DNA of 64,000 nt from Comamonas granuli NBRC 101663 (GTDB lineage Bacteria > Pseudomonadota > Gammaproteobacteria > Burkholderiales > Burkholderiaceae_C), in assembly GCF_000739995.1 (NCBI RefSeq), contig NZ_BBJX01000005.1:372001-436000 (forward strand), read 5' to 3'. The notes under the pieces are model-generated. The model made no database searches. It was given only the letters and a program-made list of their open reading frames with translations, and was not told the origin of the DNA. A program made the translations under genes and the position numbers. Shown piece after piece: positions 7,994-18,865 of this stretch (position 1 is its first letter; each line of letters opens with the position of its first letter).

Positions 7994-9244
7994 TCAGGCT
8001 TGCGGCGCCGGCAGGTGCCCTGCGGCTGGGGCGGGCAGGCAGCGTGCCAGCGTGCGCGCCAGCCAGCCGCCTTCCAGCCACTGGGCCAGCAGGCCGCTGC
8101 TGCCCGCAGGTTCCAGGCAGCGCTCGAGCAGCGCGCGCGCCATGCCTTCGACGATGAGGGCGCGTGCGCTGGCTTCATCCAGGCCGCGCTGGCGCGCGTA
8201 GAACAGCGCCTCCTCGGGCAGCGCCCCCCAGGTGGCGCCGTGCGCGGCCTGCACCTGGTCGTGCAGGATTTCCAGGTGCGGGCGCAGCACCAGGCGCGGC
8301 TGCCCGGCCAGGGGGATGCCGGTGAGGCGCTGGCGCACCTGGGCCTCGTCGGCGCCGGGGGCGATGCGCGTGTGCGCATTGGCCACGGCGTGGGCTGGGC
8401 CCTGCGCCAGGGCCAGGGTCTCCACGCCGCTGTGGCAGCCCGGGGCCTGGATCTGTGTGTACACCTGGTGGTCCAGGCGCTGGCCATCGGTCAGCAGCAG
8501 TGCGGCGTGCTGCGCCTGCGCGCCCGCGCCCAGCAGGTGCACGTCGTGGCGCTGCAGGTGGTAACCGCCGCCCGCGGCCACCAGGGCCTGGGCGTAGTGC
8601 GCGCCCGCCGCCAGCGTGGCGTGCAGGTGGTGCGCCGTCTGGTCCTGCGCGCCGGGCAGCGCCAGGCGCAGGTGCTGCAGGTGGGCGCCTGCGGCCAGGC
8701 GCAGGTGCACATGCAGGTTTTGCGCCACGGGGTGGCCGCAGGCGCCATCGCTGCGCTCGTGCGTTTCGATGAGCACGCAGCGCACGCCCGGCTCCACGTC
8801 CAGCACCAGCAGCGGCGCCTCGGCCTGGGCGCGCGGCTGGTGGCGCAGCTCCAGCCAGACGGTCTCGCCCTCCTTGCCGGGCGTGGCGGCGATGCGCAGG
8901 CGCAGGCCCTGGCGGCACAGCGCGCGGTGCGCCCAGGCAAAGGGCGCGGCCGCGCCCTCGCCGGGCGCGGGCAGGCCGGCCCACAGGGCTTTGCGCTGGG
9001 TGGGGTCCAGGGCGTCGAGCCAGCGCGCGTCCACGCCGCTGGCGCCGTGGCTGCCCAGAGGGTGCAGCGTCCAGCCCGCGCCCTCCAGGGGCGGGGCGGC
9101 GCAGGCGCTGTCGCCGGGCTCGCCCAGCCAGTGCTCCAGCGCGGGCGGCGGCAGGTGGTGGAAGGCTTCGCTGCGCCGGGGGATCCAGCCGCGGCTTTGC
9201 AAATGGCTGCGGGCGGCCAGGCGTTCGGCTTGTGCGCTGTCCAT
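7994..9244 (-). CDS. sufD: Fe-S assembly scaffold subunit SufD
   Basis: 416 residues, normal for SufD, the partner of SufB in the SufBC2D scaffold. The C-terminal core is recognisable: LVLRPHLEILHDQVQAAHGA, LPEEALFYARQRGLDEASARALIVEGM. The N-terminal half is more diverged and alanine/histidine-rich, as is normal for this subunit. The start at 9244 is three bases from the sufC stop, consistent with tight co-translation. Confidence 0.95.
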   Translation of the reverse strand: MDSAQAERLAARSHLQSRGWIPRRSEAFHHLPPPALEHWLGEPGDSACAAPPLEGAGWTLHPLGSHGASGVDARWLDALDPTQRKALWAGLPAPGEGAAAPFAWAHRALCRQGLRLRIAATPGKEGETVWLELRHQPRAQAEAPLLVLDVEPGVRCVLIETHERSDGACGHPVAQNLHVHLRLAAGAHLQHLRLALPGAQDQTAHHLHATLAAGAHYAQALVAAGGGYHLQRHDVHLLGAGAQAQHAALLLTDGQRLDHQVYTQIQAPGCHSGVETLALAQGPAHAVANAHTRIAPGADEAQVRQRLTGIPLAGQPRLVLRPHLEILHDQVQAAHGATWGALPEEALFYARQRGLDEASARALIVEGMARALLERCLEPAGSSGLLAQWLEGGWLARTLARCLPAPAAGHLPAPQA

Positions 9245-9247
9245 GGC

Positions 9248-10027
9248 TCAGGCCTCCACGCCCAGGGTCTGGAGCGGCGGGCGTGCAAAGCCGGTGCGCG
9301 CGATGCTGCGCGCCAGCTCCAGGCCGCCGCTCTCGGCGATGCAGCCCTGGTCCAGGCGCAGCACGGTGTCGGGCTGCAACTGCTCGATCATCTGCAGGTA
9401 GTGCGAGACGACGATGAAGGCGGTGCCCGCGCTGCGCAGGCGCTGCACCAGGGCGACGACGGCGCGTACGCCGTCCACGTCCAGGCCGGAGTCGATCTCG
9501 TCGAGCAGCGCCAGGCGCGGCTGCAGCAGGGCGAGCTGCAGCAGTTCGTTGCGCTTTCTCTCGCCGCCGGAGAAGCCCTCGTTCACCGGGCGGCCCAGCA
9601 GGGTCTCGGGCAGGCCCAGCTCCTTGGCGGCCTGCTTGGCGCTGGCGAGGAAGTCAAACGCGTCGAGCGGCTGCTGGCCGCGCGCCTCGTGCTGGGCGTT
9701 GAGCGCGGTGCGGATGAACAGGTTGTTCTTCACGCCGGGCACGTCGGGCGGCGCCTGGAAGGAGACGAACAGCCCGGCGTGCGCGCGCTCGTGCGCGGGC
9801 AGGGGCAGCAGGTCCTGGCCCGCGAGCAGCGCCTGCCCGGCCGTGGCGTGGTAGCGCGGGTGGCCGGCCAGGGCCATGCCCAGCGTGCTCTTGCCGCTGC
9901 CGTTGGCGCCCATCAGCACGACCAGGCTGCCCGGCTGCACGTCGAAGGAGACCGAGTGCAGCACGGTGCGCTCGCCCACGGCCACGCGCAGGTCGCGCAC
10001 TTGCAGCAGGGGGTTGGGGGTTGTCAT
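9248..10027 (-). CDS. sufC: Fe-S assembly ATPase SufC
   Basis: 259 residues, an ABC-type ATPase that drives conformational change in the SufBCD scaffold. Visible motifs: Walker A GANGSGKST (40-48), Q-loop FVSFQAPPDVPGV, signature FSGGERKRNEL, Walker B LALLDEIDSGLD, and the H-loop VVSHYL. The Q-loop and EIDSGLD forms are characteristic of SufC rather than of transporter ATPases. It lies between sufB (84-base gap holding a repeat copy) and sufD (3-base gap). Confidence 0.97.
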   Translation of the reverse strand: MTTPNPLLQVRDLRVAVGERTVLHSVSFDVQPGSLVVLMGANGSGKSTLGMALAGHPRYHATAGQALLAGQDLLPLPAHERAHAGLFVSFQAPPDVPGVKNNLFIRTALNAQHEARGQQPLDAFDFLASAKQAAKELGLPETLLGRPVNEGFSGGERKRNELLQLALLQPRLALLDEIDSGLDVDGVRAVVALVQRLRSAGTAFIVVSHYLQMIEQLQPDTVLRLDQGCIAESGGLELARSIARTGFARPPLQTLGVEA

Positions 10028-10046
10028 GGGGTGTCCTTTGCTTCTG

Positions 10047-10100
10047 TTTTGATAGCTGCTTGCGCTTGTTGGGTATGGTTTTCAGCGCTTTTTCATTGAA
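10047..10100 (-). repeat. Dispersed repeat, copy 3
   Basis: In the sufB-sufC gap. On the plus strand it has TTTTGATAGCTGCTTGCGCT and then TTTTCAGCGCTTTTTCATTG. It would be transcribed within the suf mRNA between the two genes. Confidence 0.75.
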
Positions 10101-10111
10101 TGGCCTGGCCT

Positions 10112-11566
<1,455 letters not shown>

Positions 11567-11661
11567 GGCCGGCCTCCGTGCGGCAGGCGGTGCGCTGCGC
11601 GGCGTGCCGGGGCAGGGCGGGGGATTCGTGGTTGCGATGGCATGGCGGGGTGGGGAAAAAT

Positions 11662-11690
11662 ATAAACATGCACATCGTATGCATGTTTAT
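11662..11690. promoter_or_regulatory. Perfect palindrome, candidate operator of the suf operon
   Basis: Arms ATAAACATGCA (11662-11672) and TGCATGTTTAT (11680-11690) are exact inverted complements with a 7-base spacer (CATCGTA). On the minus strand a TATATT hexamer at 11664-11659 overlaps one arm and could be the -10 of sufB, with TAAACA inside the other arm as a weak -35, so a bound repressor would cover the promoter. No regulator gene is adjacent. Confidence 0.6.
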
Positions 11691-11751
11691 GCGCGCTGCC
11701 AATCGCCGCCGCTGTGACCGTTCCGCTGCCAGGGGCATAGGTGAGCGCCCG

Positions 11752-12960
11752 TCAGGGCGCGCGCAGGGGGCTGTGCGCCTGCAGATGCGCCAGGTAGTCG
11801 CCCACGCCCTGGGCCTCGCGCTGCAAAAAGTCGTCCACGGCGGCGGCAAAGGCGGGGTGCGCCAGCCAGTGCATGCTCTGGGTCGCCACGGGCAGCAGGG
11901 CGCGGGCCATCTTGTGTTCGCCCTGGGCGCCGCCCTCGAAGCGCCGCACGCCCTGCGCGATGCACCACTGCAGCGGCTGGTAGTAGCAGGCCTCGAAGTG
12001 CAGGCAGTCCACGCGCTCCAGGGCGCCCCAGTAGCGCCCGTAGGCCACGGATTCAAGGTCTTTTTCGCCCCCAGCGCCCGCAGGTTCTGCGCCAACAGCT
12101 ATCAGACTGCTAGCAATGGGCTGGCCCACGCGTTCCGCGATGAACAGCACCCAGGCCTCGGGCATGTGCGCGGCCATGTGCTCGAAGAAGCCGCGCGTGA
12201 GGTAGGGCGGGTTGCCGTGCTCGTGGTAGGTGCGCTCGTAGCAGCGGTAGAAGAACGCCCAGTCCTGCGGGCCGATGTCGGCGCCGCGCAGCCAGCGAAA
12301 GCGCACCCCGGCCTGGGCCACGCGGCGCCGCTCCTGGCGGATCTTCTTGCGCTTGTCCTGGTTCAGGTGGGCGAGAAAGTCCTCGAAATCGCGGTAGCGG
12401 CGCGTGCCGCCGCCGGGCACGGGCGCCTGGTTCGTCCAGTGGAACTGCACGCCCTCGCGCTGCATCAGGCCGGCGGCGGCGCAGGCGGCGCGATCTTCGG
12501 CGGTGACGAACAGCAAGTGCAGCGAGGAGACGCCGGCCTGCGCGCACCAGCCGCGCAGCGCCTGCACCAGCGCGGCGCGCGCGGCGCCGTCCTGCGCCAG
12601 CAACCGCGTGCCCGGCACGGGGGTGAAGGGCACGGCCACCAGGGCCTTGGGGTAGTAGGCCAGGCCATGCTCGGCATGGGCGCGGGCCCAGGACCAGTCG
12701 AACACGTATTCGCCGTAGGAGTGGTTCTTGAGGTACAGCGGGCAGGCGGCGGCGAGCTGTCCGTCCTGCCACAGGGTGAGGTGGCGCGGCGTCCAGCCCG
12801 TGTGCGGCGTGGCGCTGCCGCTGGCTTCCAGGGTGTGGAGGTATTCGTGCCGCATGAACGGGGTGGGGTGCGCCTGGCGCGCCAGCAGGGCGTTCCAGGC
12901 ATTGGCGTCCACCTCCTGCAGGGAAGGCGACACGCGCGCGATAATGCCGTTTTCAGCCAT
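11752..12960 (-). CDS. GNAT-fold protein of the COG3146 (DUF482) family
   Basis: 402 residues from the ATG at 12960. The family is annotated as a FemAB/GNAT-like acyltransferase possibly linked to peptidoglycan; its reaction is not established. Recognisable blocks: NPALLA-type start NAWNALLARQAHPTPFMRHEYL, LYLKNHSYGEYVFDWSWA, HLNQDKRKKIRQERRRV, YGRYWGALERVDCLHFEACYYQP and RFEGGAQGEHKMARALLPV. About 17 residues between SSLIAV and SVAYGRYWG are extra relative to the usual family pattern and coincide with a degenerate repeat copy. ATG at 12978 is an alternative start. It is divergent from nadE. Confidence 0.82.
   Translation of the reverse strand: MAENGIIARVSPSLQEVDANAWNALLARQAHPTPFMRHEYLHTLEASGSATPHTGWTPRHLTLWQDGQLAAACPLYLKNHSYGEYVFDWSWARAHAEHGLAYYPKALVAVPFTPVPGTRLLAQDGAARAALVQALRGWCAQAGVSSLHLLFVTAEDRAACAAAGLMQREGVQFHWTNQAPVPGGGTRRYRDFEDFLAHLNQDKRKKIRQERRRVAQAGVRFRWLRGADIGPQDWAFFYRCYERTYHEHGNPPYLTRGFFEHMAAHMPEAWVLFIAERVGQPIASSLIAVGAEPAGAGGEKDLESVAYGRYWGALERVDCLHFEACYYQPLQWCIAQGVRRFEGGAQGEHKMARALLPVATQSMHWLAHPAFAAAVDDFLQREAQGVGDYLAHLQAHSPLRAP
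12058..12115 (+). repeat. Dispersed repeat, degenerate copy 4 inside a gene
   Basis: Reads GCCCCCAGCGCCCGCAGG then GCCAACAGCTATCAGACTGC, matching the CCAGCGC and CAGCTATCA parts of other copies. The host reading frame stays open through it. Confidence 0.5.
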
Positions 12961-13049
12961 GGCCACCCCCGACCCCATGGCGGCTGCCGCCGCCCGGGCG
13001 CTGCGGCCCGGCGCTTGATCCAGCGGCCCCGGCGGCCTGTTCGCATTCC

Positions 13050-15091
<2,042 letters not shown>

Positions 15092-15118
15092 GCCGCCCCG
15101 GGGGTCCAGGCGCGGGGT

Positions 15119-15712
15119 TCAGATCACCGTGCGCAGCGCCGCGCCGGTGCGCGCGCCCTGCGCTGCCTGCACCAGGCGCGCCAGCAGTTCGGGCACCTGC
15201 GTGCCGATGTCGAGCAGGTCCATCTGCCAGGGGCCCATGAACCCTTGCGCCACGCTGCCCTGCAGGAAGCCGAGCAGGGCGTCGTAATAGCCGGCGACGT
15301 TGAGCAGGCCGATGGGCTTGTCGTGGTAGCCCAACTGCCGCCAGGTCCAGACCTCGAACAGCTCCTCGAAGGTGCCTATGCCCCCGGGCAGGGCCAGGAA
15401 GGCGCTGCTGCGTTCGGCCATCAAGGCCTTGCGCTCGTGCATGCTCGTGACGATGTGCAGCTCGTCGCAATCGCGGTTGGCGAACTCGCGGTCCACCAGC
15501 GCCTGCGGAATCACGCCCACCACGCGCCCGCCCGCGGCCGCCGTGGCGCGCGCCACCACGCCCATCAGGCCGCTGCTGCCGCCGCCATAGACGAGCTGGC
15601 CGCCCTGCCGGCCTATCCATTCGCCCACGGCGCGGGCGGCGTCGGTGAAGCGCGGGTCCTCGCCGGGGCGCGAGCCGCAGTACACACACAGGGAAAAAGC
15701 GGGTTCAGCCAT
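15119..15712 (-). CDS. LOG-family protein (TIGR00730), probable nucleoside monophosphate phosphoribohydrolase
   Basis: 197 residues with the two LOG signatures: GGGSSGLMGVVA near residue 43 and PGGIGTFEELFEVWTWRQLGYHDKPI near 104-129, the latter containing the PGGxGTxxE catalytic motif. Characterised members cleave cytokinin riboside 5'-monophosphate or purine nucleotides to free base and ribose phosphate; bacterial physiological substrates are often unknown. Its start overlaps the dgkA stop by 8 bases, so it belongs to the minus-strand run dgkA to this gene. Convergent with glnB. Confidence 0.9.
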   Translation of the reverse strand: MAEPAFSLCVYCGSRPGEDPRFTDAARAVGEWIGRQGGQLVYGGGSSGLMGVVARATAAAGGRVVGVIPQALVDREFANRDCDELHIVTSMHERKALMAERSSAFLALPGGIGTFEELFEVWTWRQLGYHDKPIGLLNVAGYYDALLGFLQGSVAQGFMGPWQMDLLDIGTQVPELLARLVQAAQGARTGAALRTVI

Positions 15713-16109
15713 GGAACAACCTCTGGTACAGCGCCGCTGCCCACACGCCCGCGCACAGCAGCAGAGACAGCAGCACGGCGGCGCTGCCCATGTCCTTGGC
15801 GCGCTTGGACAGCGGGTGCCATTCGGGGCCGATGCGGTCGATGGCGGCCTCGATTCCGGTGTTGAGCAGCTCGACGATCATGAGCAGCAGCACGCTGCCC
15901 GCGAGCAGCGCCACCTCCACCCAGCTGCGGCCCAGCCACAGCGCCAGCGGCAGCAGCACCAGGGCGGCGAGTGCCTCCTGGCGGAAAGCGGGCTCATGCC
16001 AGGCGGCGCGCAGGCCGTCGAGCGAATAGCGCGTGGCATGCCACAGGCGGTGCAGGCCCGTGCGGGACTTTTGCGGGTTCACCGGCGCGCCGGGTGCGGG
16101 AGGCTGCAT
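15705..16109 (-). CDS. dgkA: Diacylglycerol kinase
   Basis: 134 residues from the ATG at 16109. The conserved core is intact: AFRQEALAALVLLPLALWLG, then IVELLNTGIEAAIDRIG, then HPLSKRAKDMGSAAVLLSLL. Three membrane helices are expected. The enzyme phosphorylates diacylglycerol at the inner membrane, recycling lipid turnover products. A longer in-frame start exists upstream within the RDD gene region but gives an arginine-rich, unconvincing N-terminus. Confidence 0.95.
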   Translation of the reverse strand: MQPPAPGAPVNPQKSRTGLHRLWHATRYSLDGLRAAWHEPAFRQEALAALVLLPLALWLGRSWVEVALLAGSVLLLMIVELLNTGIEAAIDRIGPEWHPLSKRAKDMGSAAVLLSLLLCAGVWAAALYQRLFHG

Positions 16110-16125
16110 GGCAGGGCGGTGGCGC

Positions 16126-16662
16126 TCAGCGCGCCCCGGCATCAAAGTGGACCAGCCGCGTTCCCGCCAGCGCATCGTGCCAGAACTGGCGCGTGGGGTG
16201 CAGGCGGCTGGCCAGGGCCCAGACGCAGATCCAGCCGGTCACGAGCACGGCGATCTCGCCCGCGGGCAGGCCGAACGGGGCCACGGCCAGCAGCGGCGGC
16301 AGGAACCACACCCAGCTGAGCAGGTAGCGCAGCAGGGCCCGCGCCTGACTCACGGGCGCGCCCTGGCGGTCCACCAGGCGGATATGCCAGGTCTTCATGG
16401 CCAGCGTCTGTCCCCGGGACCAGAACCAGACGAAGTAAATGCCAAAGACCACGAACAGAAAGGCCTGCAGCGGGTGGCGGTTGTCCAGGGCGTGGCGCGT
16501 CTGGCTCAGGGTGCCGAACAGGTAGCCAGCGATGAAGACCACGCCGAACATCAGCATGCCCTCATAGAGCCAGCAGGCCATGCGCCGGCCCAGGCCGGGC
16601 GCCTGCAGCGCGGCGGCGCCAGCGGGCTCGGTGGAGGAGGGGGGGCGGGGGCCAGAATGCAT
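16126..16662 (-). CDS. RDD family membrane protein
   Basis: 178 residues. The RDD signature begins GLGRRMACWLYEGMLM (Arg plus acidic residue in the first helix), followed by a second helix FLFVVFGIYFVWFW, SRGQTLAMKTWHIRLVD, and two more helices before RQFWHDALAGTRLVHFD. RDD proteins are small multi-helix inner-membrane proteins, some linked to ion transport; the function here is unknown. It lies 16 bases upstream of dgkA on the same strand and 36 bases downstream of the DUF3106 gene. Confidence 0.9.
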   Translation of the reverse strand: MHSGPRPPSSTEPAGAAALQAPGLGRRMACWLYEGMLMFGVVFIAGYLFGTLSQTRHALDNRHPLQAFLFVVFGIYFVWFWSRGQTLAMKTWHIRLVDRQGAPVSQARALLRYLLSWVWFLPPLLAVAPFGLPAGEIAVLVTGWICVWALASRLHPTRQFWHDALAGTRLVHFDAGAR

Positions 16663-16698
16663 GGTCCGGTGGGCAGGGCGGCGGGGCGCTCTGCCGCC

Positions 16699-17556
16699 TC
16701 AATTGATGTAGATGTTCTCGGTGGGCCCGGCGGGTGCGGGAGCGGGGGTGGACGCCGCTTCGGAGGCGGCGGGCGCGCCGCTGCTCTCGGAGGAGGCCGC
16801 CGCCGCCGGTGGCGCTGCGGGCGCGGCAGGGGCGGCGGGCTTGTCCTGGGGCGCGCCGCCGGGGGCGGCAATGCGCGCCGTGGTCCCGCTCGCCGGCGGC
16901 ACCTTGGGCGGGTTGGCCAGATTGCCCGGCGCCTGGGTGGCAGCGGGCACGCGCGTGAGCTTCTTGGGCGGCGCCGGCTGGATGGAGGTGGCCGCGCCGT
17001 GCGGCTTGGCGGCGGTGGCTGCCAGGCGCTTCTTTTCCTCGTCGCTGAGCGCCTGGTAGGCGTTCCACTGGGAGCGCTTGTCCTCGGGGCGCAGGCGCTG
17101 GGCGGCGGCGAAATTGATGCGCGCCTGGTTGCGCTGCTGCGCACTGAGGCTGGCCCAGGCGGTCATGCGCTCATGCAGGCGCGCCTGTTCTTCTTCGGGA
17201 AGCTTGTGGAAATTCTGCGCCAGGGCGAGCCAGCGGCGCTTTTGCACCTCGCTCATGAGCGCCCAGCGCTCGGCCAGGGGGTAGAGGGCCAGTTTTTGCG
17301 GGGTGTTGAGGGTCTCCCAGCCCGGGCCGCCGGCGTCGAGCGCGCTGGGCCGGCCGTTGGAAGGTACGGAGGGGGCTGCGGGCCGGTAGGCGTTGTCCGG
17401 GGTGGTGAATACCGTGCCCGGCACCTCGTTCAATTGCCGGATGGCCTGCCAGGCGCCAGCCACCAGTGCGCCCAGCAAGGCCAATGCCAGCACGATGGCT
17501 GGCGTGGGACTGCGGCTGGGGACTGACGGGGACGCGTGGTCGTGGAGGGGCATCAA
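16699..17556 (-). CDS. DUF3106 domain protein, membrane-anchored
   Basis: 285 residues. A single N-terminal membrane helix (TPAIVLALALLGALVAGAWQ) is followed by the DUF3106 region: LNTPQKLALYPLAERWALMSEVQKRRWLALAQNF, then repeated LPEEEQARLHERMTAWASLS and QRLRPEDKRSQWNAYQALSDEEK. A long proline/alanine-rich low-complexity tail follows. The repeats have a short helical rhythm reminiscent of stress-sensing periplasmic helical proteins, but no function is established. It sits third in a row behind an ECF sigma factor and a DUF3619 protein, suggesting an envelope-stress unit. Confidence 0.88.
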   Translation of the reverse strand: MMPLHDHASPSVPSRSPTPAIVLALALLGALVAGAWQAIRQLNEVPGTVFTTPDNAYRPAAPSVPSNGRPSALDAGGPGWETLNTPQKLALYPLAERWALMSEVQKRRWLALAQNFHKLPEEEQARLHERMTAWASLSAQQRNQARINFAAAQRLRPEDKRSQWNAYQALSDEEKKRLAATAAKPHGAATSIQPAPPKKLTRVPAATQAPGNLANPPKVPPASGTTARIAAPGGAPQDKPAAPAAPAAPPAAAASSESSGAPAASEAASTPAPAPAGPTENIYIN

Positions 17557-17569
17557 GCGCAGGGCAGAC

Positions 17570-18016
17570 TCACTGGCCGGAAAGGTTGCCGGACGTCTTC
17601 AGGTACTGGACAAAGCCGGGGTCGGAGTATGCCGCGGGCGGCAGGTCGTCGGCAAGCAGCGCTGCATCCACCTGGGCCACTTCGTGGATGCCGGCCTCGT
17701 CCATCTGCTGCTGGATGATGACCAGGCCCGCCAGCAGCGCCACCACGGGCAGCGCCGACAGCAGCGATTGCCACCACGACAGGCCCTGGGGGCCGCCGCC
17801 CAGCGCCGCGCTGTGCCCGCCCGTGAGCACGGCGGGGGAGGTGTGCAGCACGGTCACGGGTTTTTTGCGCCGGGCGAGCGCCTGCACACGCGCGGCGCGC
17901 AGGCGTTCGCTGATGTCGTAGGGCAGTTCCTCGGTGCCCGTGCTCAGGTGCGCGGCGAGTCGGCGCGCAAACCGGTCCATGTCCGGCGTACTCGATGGCG
18001 TTGGAATGTGATTCAT
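17570..18016 (-). CDS. DUF3619 protein, candidate anti-sigma factor
   Basis: 148 residues from the ATG at 18016. DUF3619 pattern: FARRLAAHLSTGTEELPYDISERLRAARVQALAR near 14-47, one membrane helix (WWQSLLSALPVVALLAGLVIIQQQ) near 79-102, and a short acidic periplasmic tail DLPPAAYSDPGFVQYLK. The layout of a cytoplasmic N-terminus plus one helix, and a start overlapping the sigma-factor stop by four bases, fit a membrane-bound anti-sigma partner. That role is inferred from position and topology; no zinc-binding HxxxCxxC motif is present. Confidence 0.85.
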   Translation of the reverse strand: MNHIPTPSSTPDMDRFARRLAAHLSTGTEELPYDISERLRAARVQALARRKKPVTVLHTSPAVLTGGHSAALGGGPQGLSWWQSLLSALPVVALLAGLVIIQQQMDEAGIHEVAQVDAALLADDLPPAAYSDPGFVQYLKTSGNLSGQ

Positions 18017-18582
18017 AGTCTGATACCTCTGGCCTTCAGCGCCTTGCTCAGGGCCTGCACGGCACGGAAACAGTGTGTTTTTACACTGCCTTCCGAGCAG
18101 CCCATCGCCGCCGCCGTTTCCGCCACGTCCATTTCTTCCCAATAACGCATGAGAAATGCCTCGCGTTGACGCGGAGGCAGCTCCTGGATTTCGGCTTCGA
18201 TGTCGCGCAGCACCTGCCCGCGCTCCACCAGATCCTGGGTGCTCTGCGCCTGTTCGCCGTCTTCCGGCCCAGTCCAGGCTTCGAGCAGGTCAAAGCCTTC
18301 GCCCTCGTCCCCGGCGCCCTCGAAATCCGCCATGTGCGAGAAAAGGGCATTGTGGGTCTTCTGCCGCCGGAACCAGTCCAGCGTGCAGTTCGAGAGGATG
18401 CGCTGGAACAGCATGGGCAGCTCCGCCGGCGGCTTGTCCCCGTAGTGCTCGGCCAGGCGCATCATGCTGTCCTGCACGATGTCCAGCGCCGACTCCTCAT
18501 TGCGCACATGGTAGAGCGCACGTTTGAACGCGCGTTTTTCCACGCTCTTGAGGAAATCCGAAAGTTCTTTTTCAGTGGCCAA
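18013..18582 (-). CDS. ECF-type RNA polymerase sigma factor
   Basis: 189 residues. Region 2 is seen as FKRALYHVRNEESALDIVQDSMMRLAEHYGDK (about 18-50) with RILSNCTLDWFRRQKT; region 4 as IQELPPRQREAFLMRYWEEMDVAETAAAMGCSEGSVKTHCFRAVQAL (about 133-180), including the helix-turn-helix. It lacks regions 1 and 3 and is ECF-sized. The ATGA overlap with the DUF3619 gene indicates co-translation with its likely anti-sigma factor. It is divergent from ilvI with a 283-base gap. Confidence 0.95.
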   Translation of the reverse strand: MATEKELSDFLKSVEKRAFKRALYHVRNEESALDIVQDSMMRLAEHYGDKPPAELPMLFQRILSNCTLDWFRRQKTHNALFSHMADFEGAGDEGEGFDLLEAWTGPEDGEQAQSTQDLVERGQVLRDIEAEIQELPPRQREAFLMRYWEEMDVAETAAAMGCSEGSVKTHCFRAVQALSKALKARGIRL

Positions 18583-18865
18583 GGACGGACAGGACGGGTG
18601 CAGGAGTGGGGCGCCCCAGGCAGGCGCCGCGGCGGTGGCAGCAGCGCCCCATTATCGCATTGCATGGCTTTTTTCCCCAGTGCCTGTGCAATCGCCTTGT
18701 TGCAGTGCGATAATGATCGTTCTGCAACTAAAGGCAAACGGGTCACGGTCCGGCGCGGCGATCTTCGCGCCCATGTCCTTGGCCTCAAGTTCCGAGCGGG
18801 CTTCACGAGAGCTGCGGCAAGGGGCACCCAAGGTTTTTCGTTAGAGAAATTCGCAAAGGTTCATC

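Noticed and set aside
18713..18844. A 43-codon frame starting MIVLQLKANG upstream of ilvI, a possible ilv leader peptide.
   Set aside because: Its ATG overlaps the likely -10 hexamer, the branched-chain residues are only in the first six positions, and no terminator hairpin follows before ilvI.
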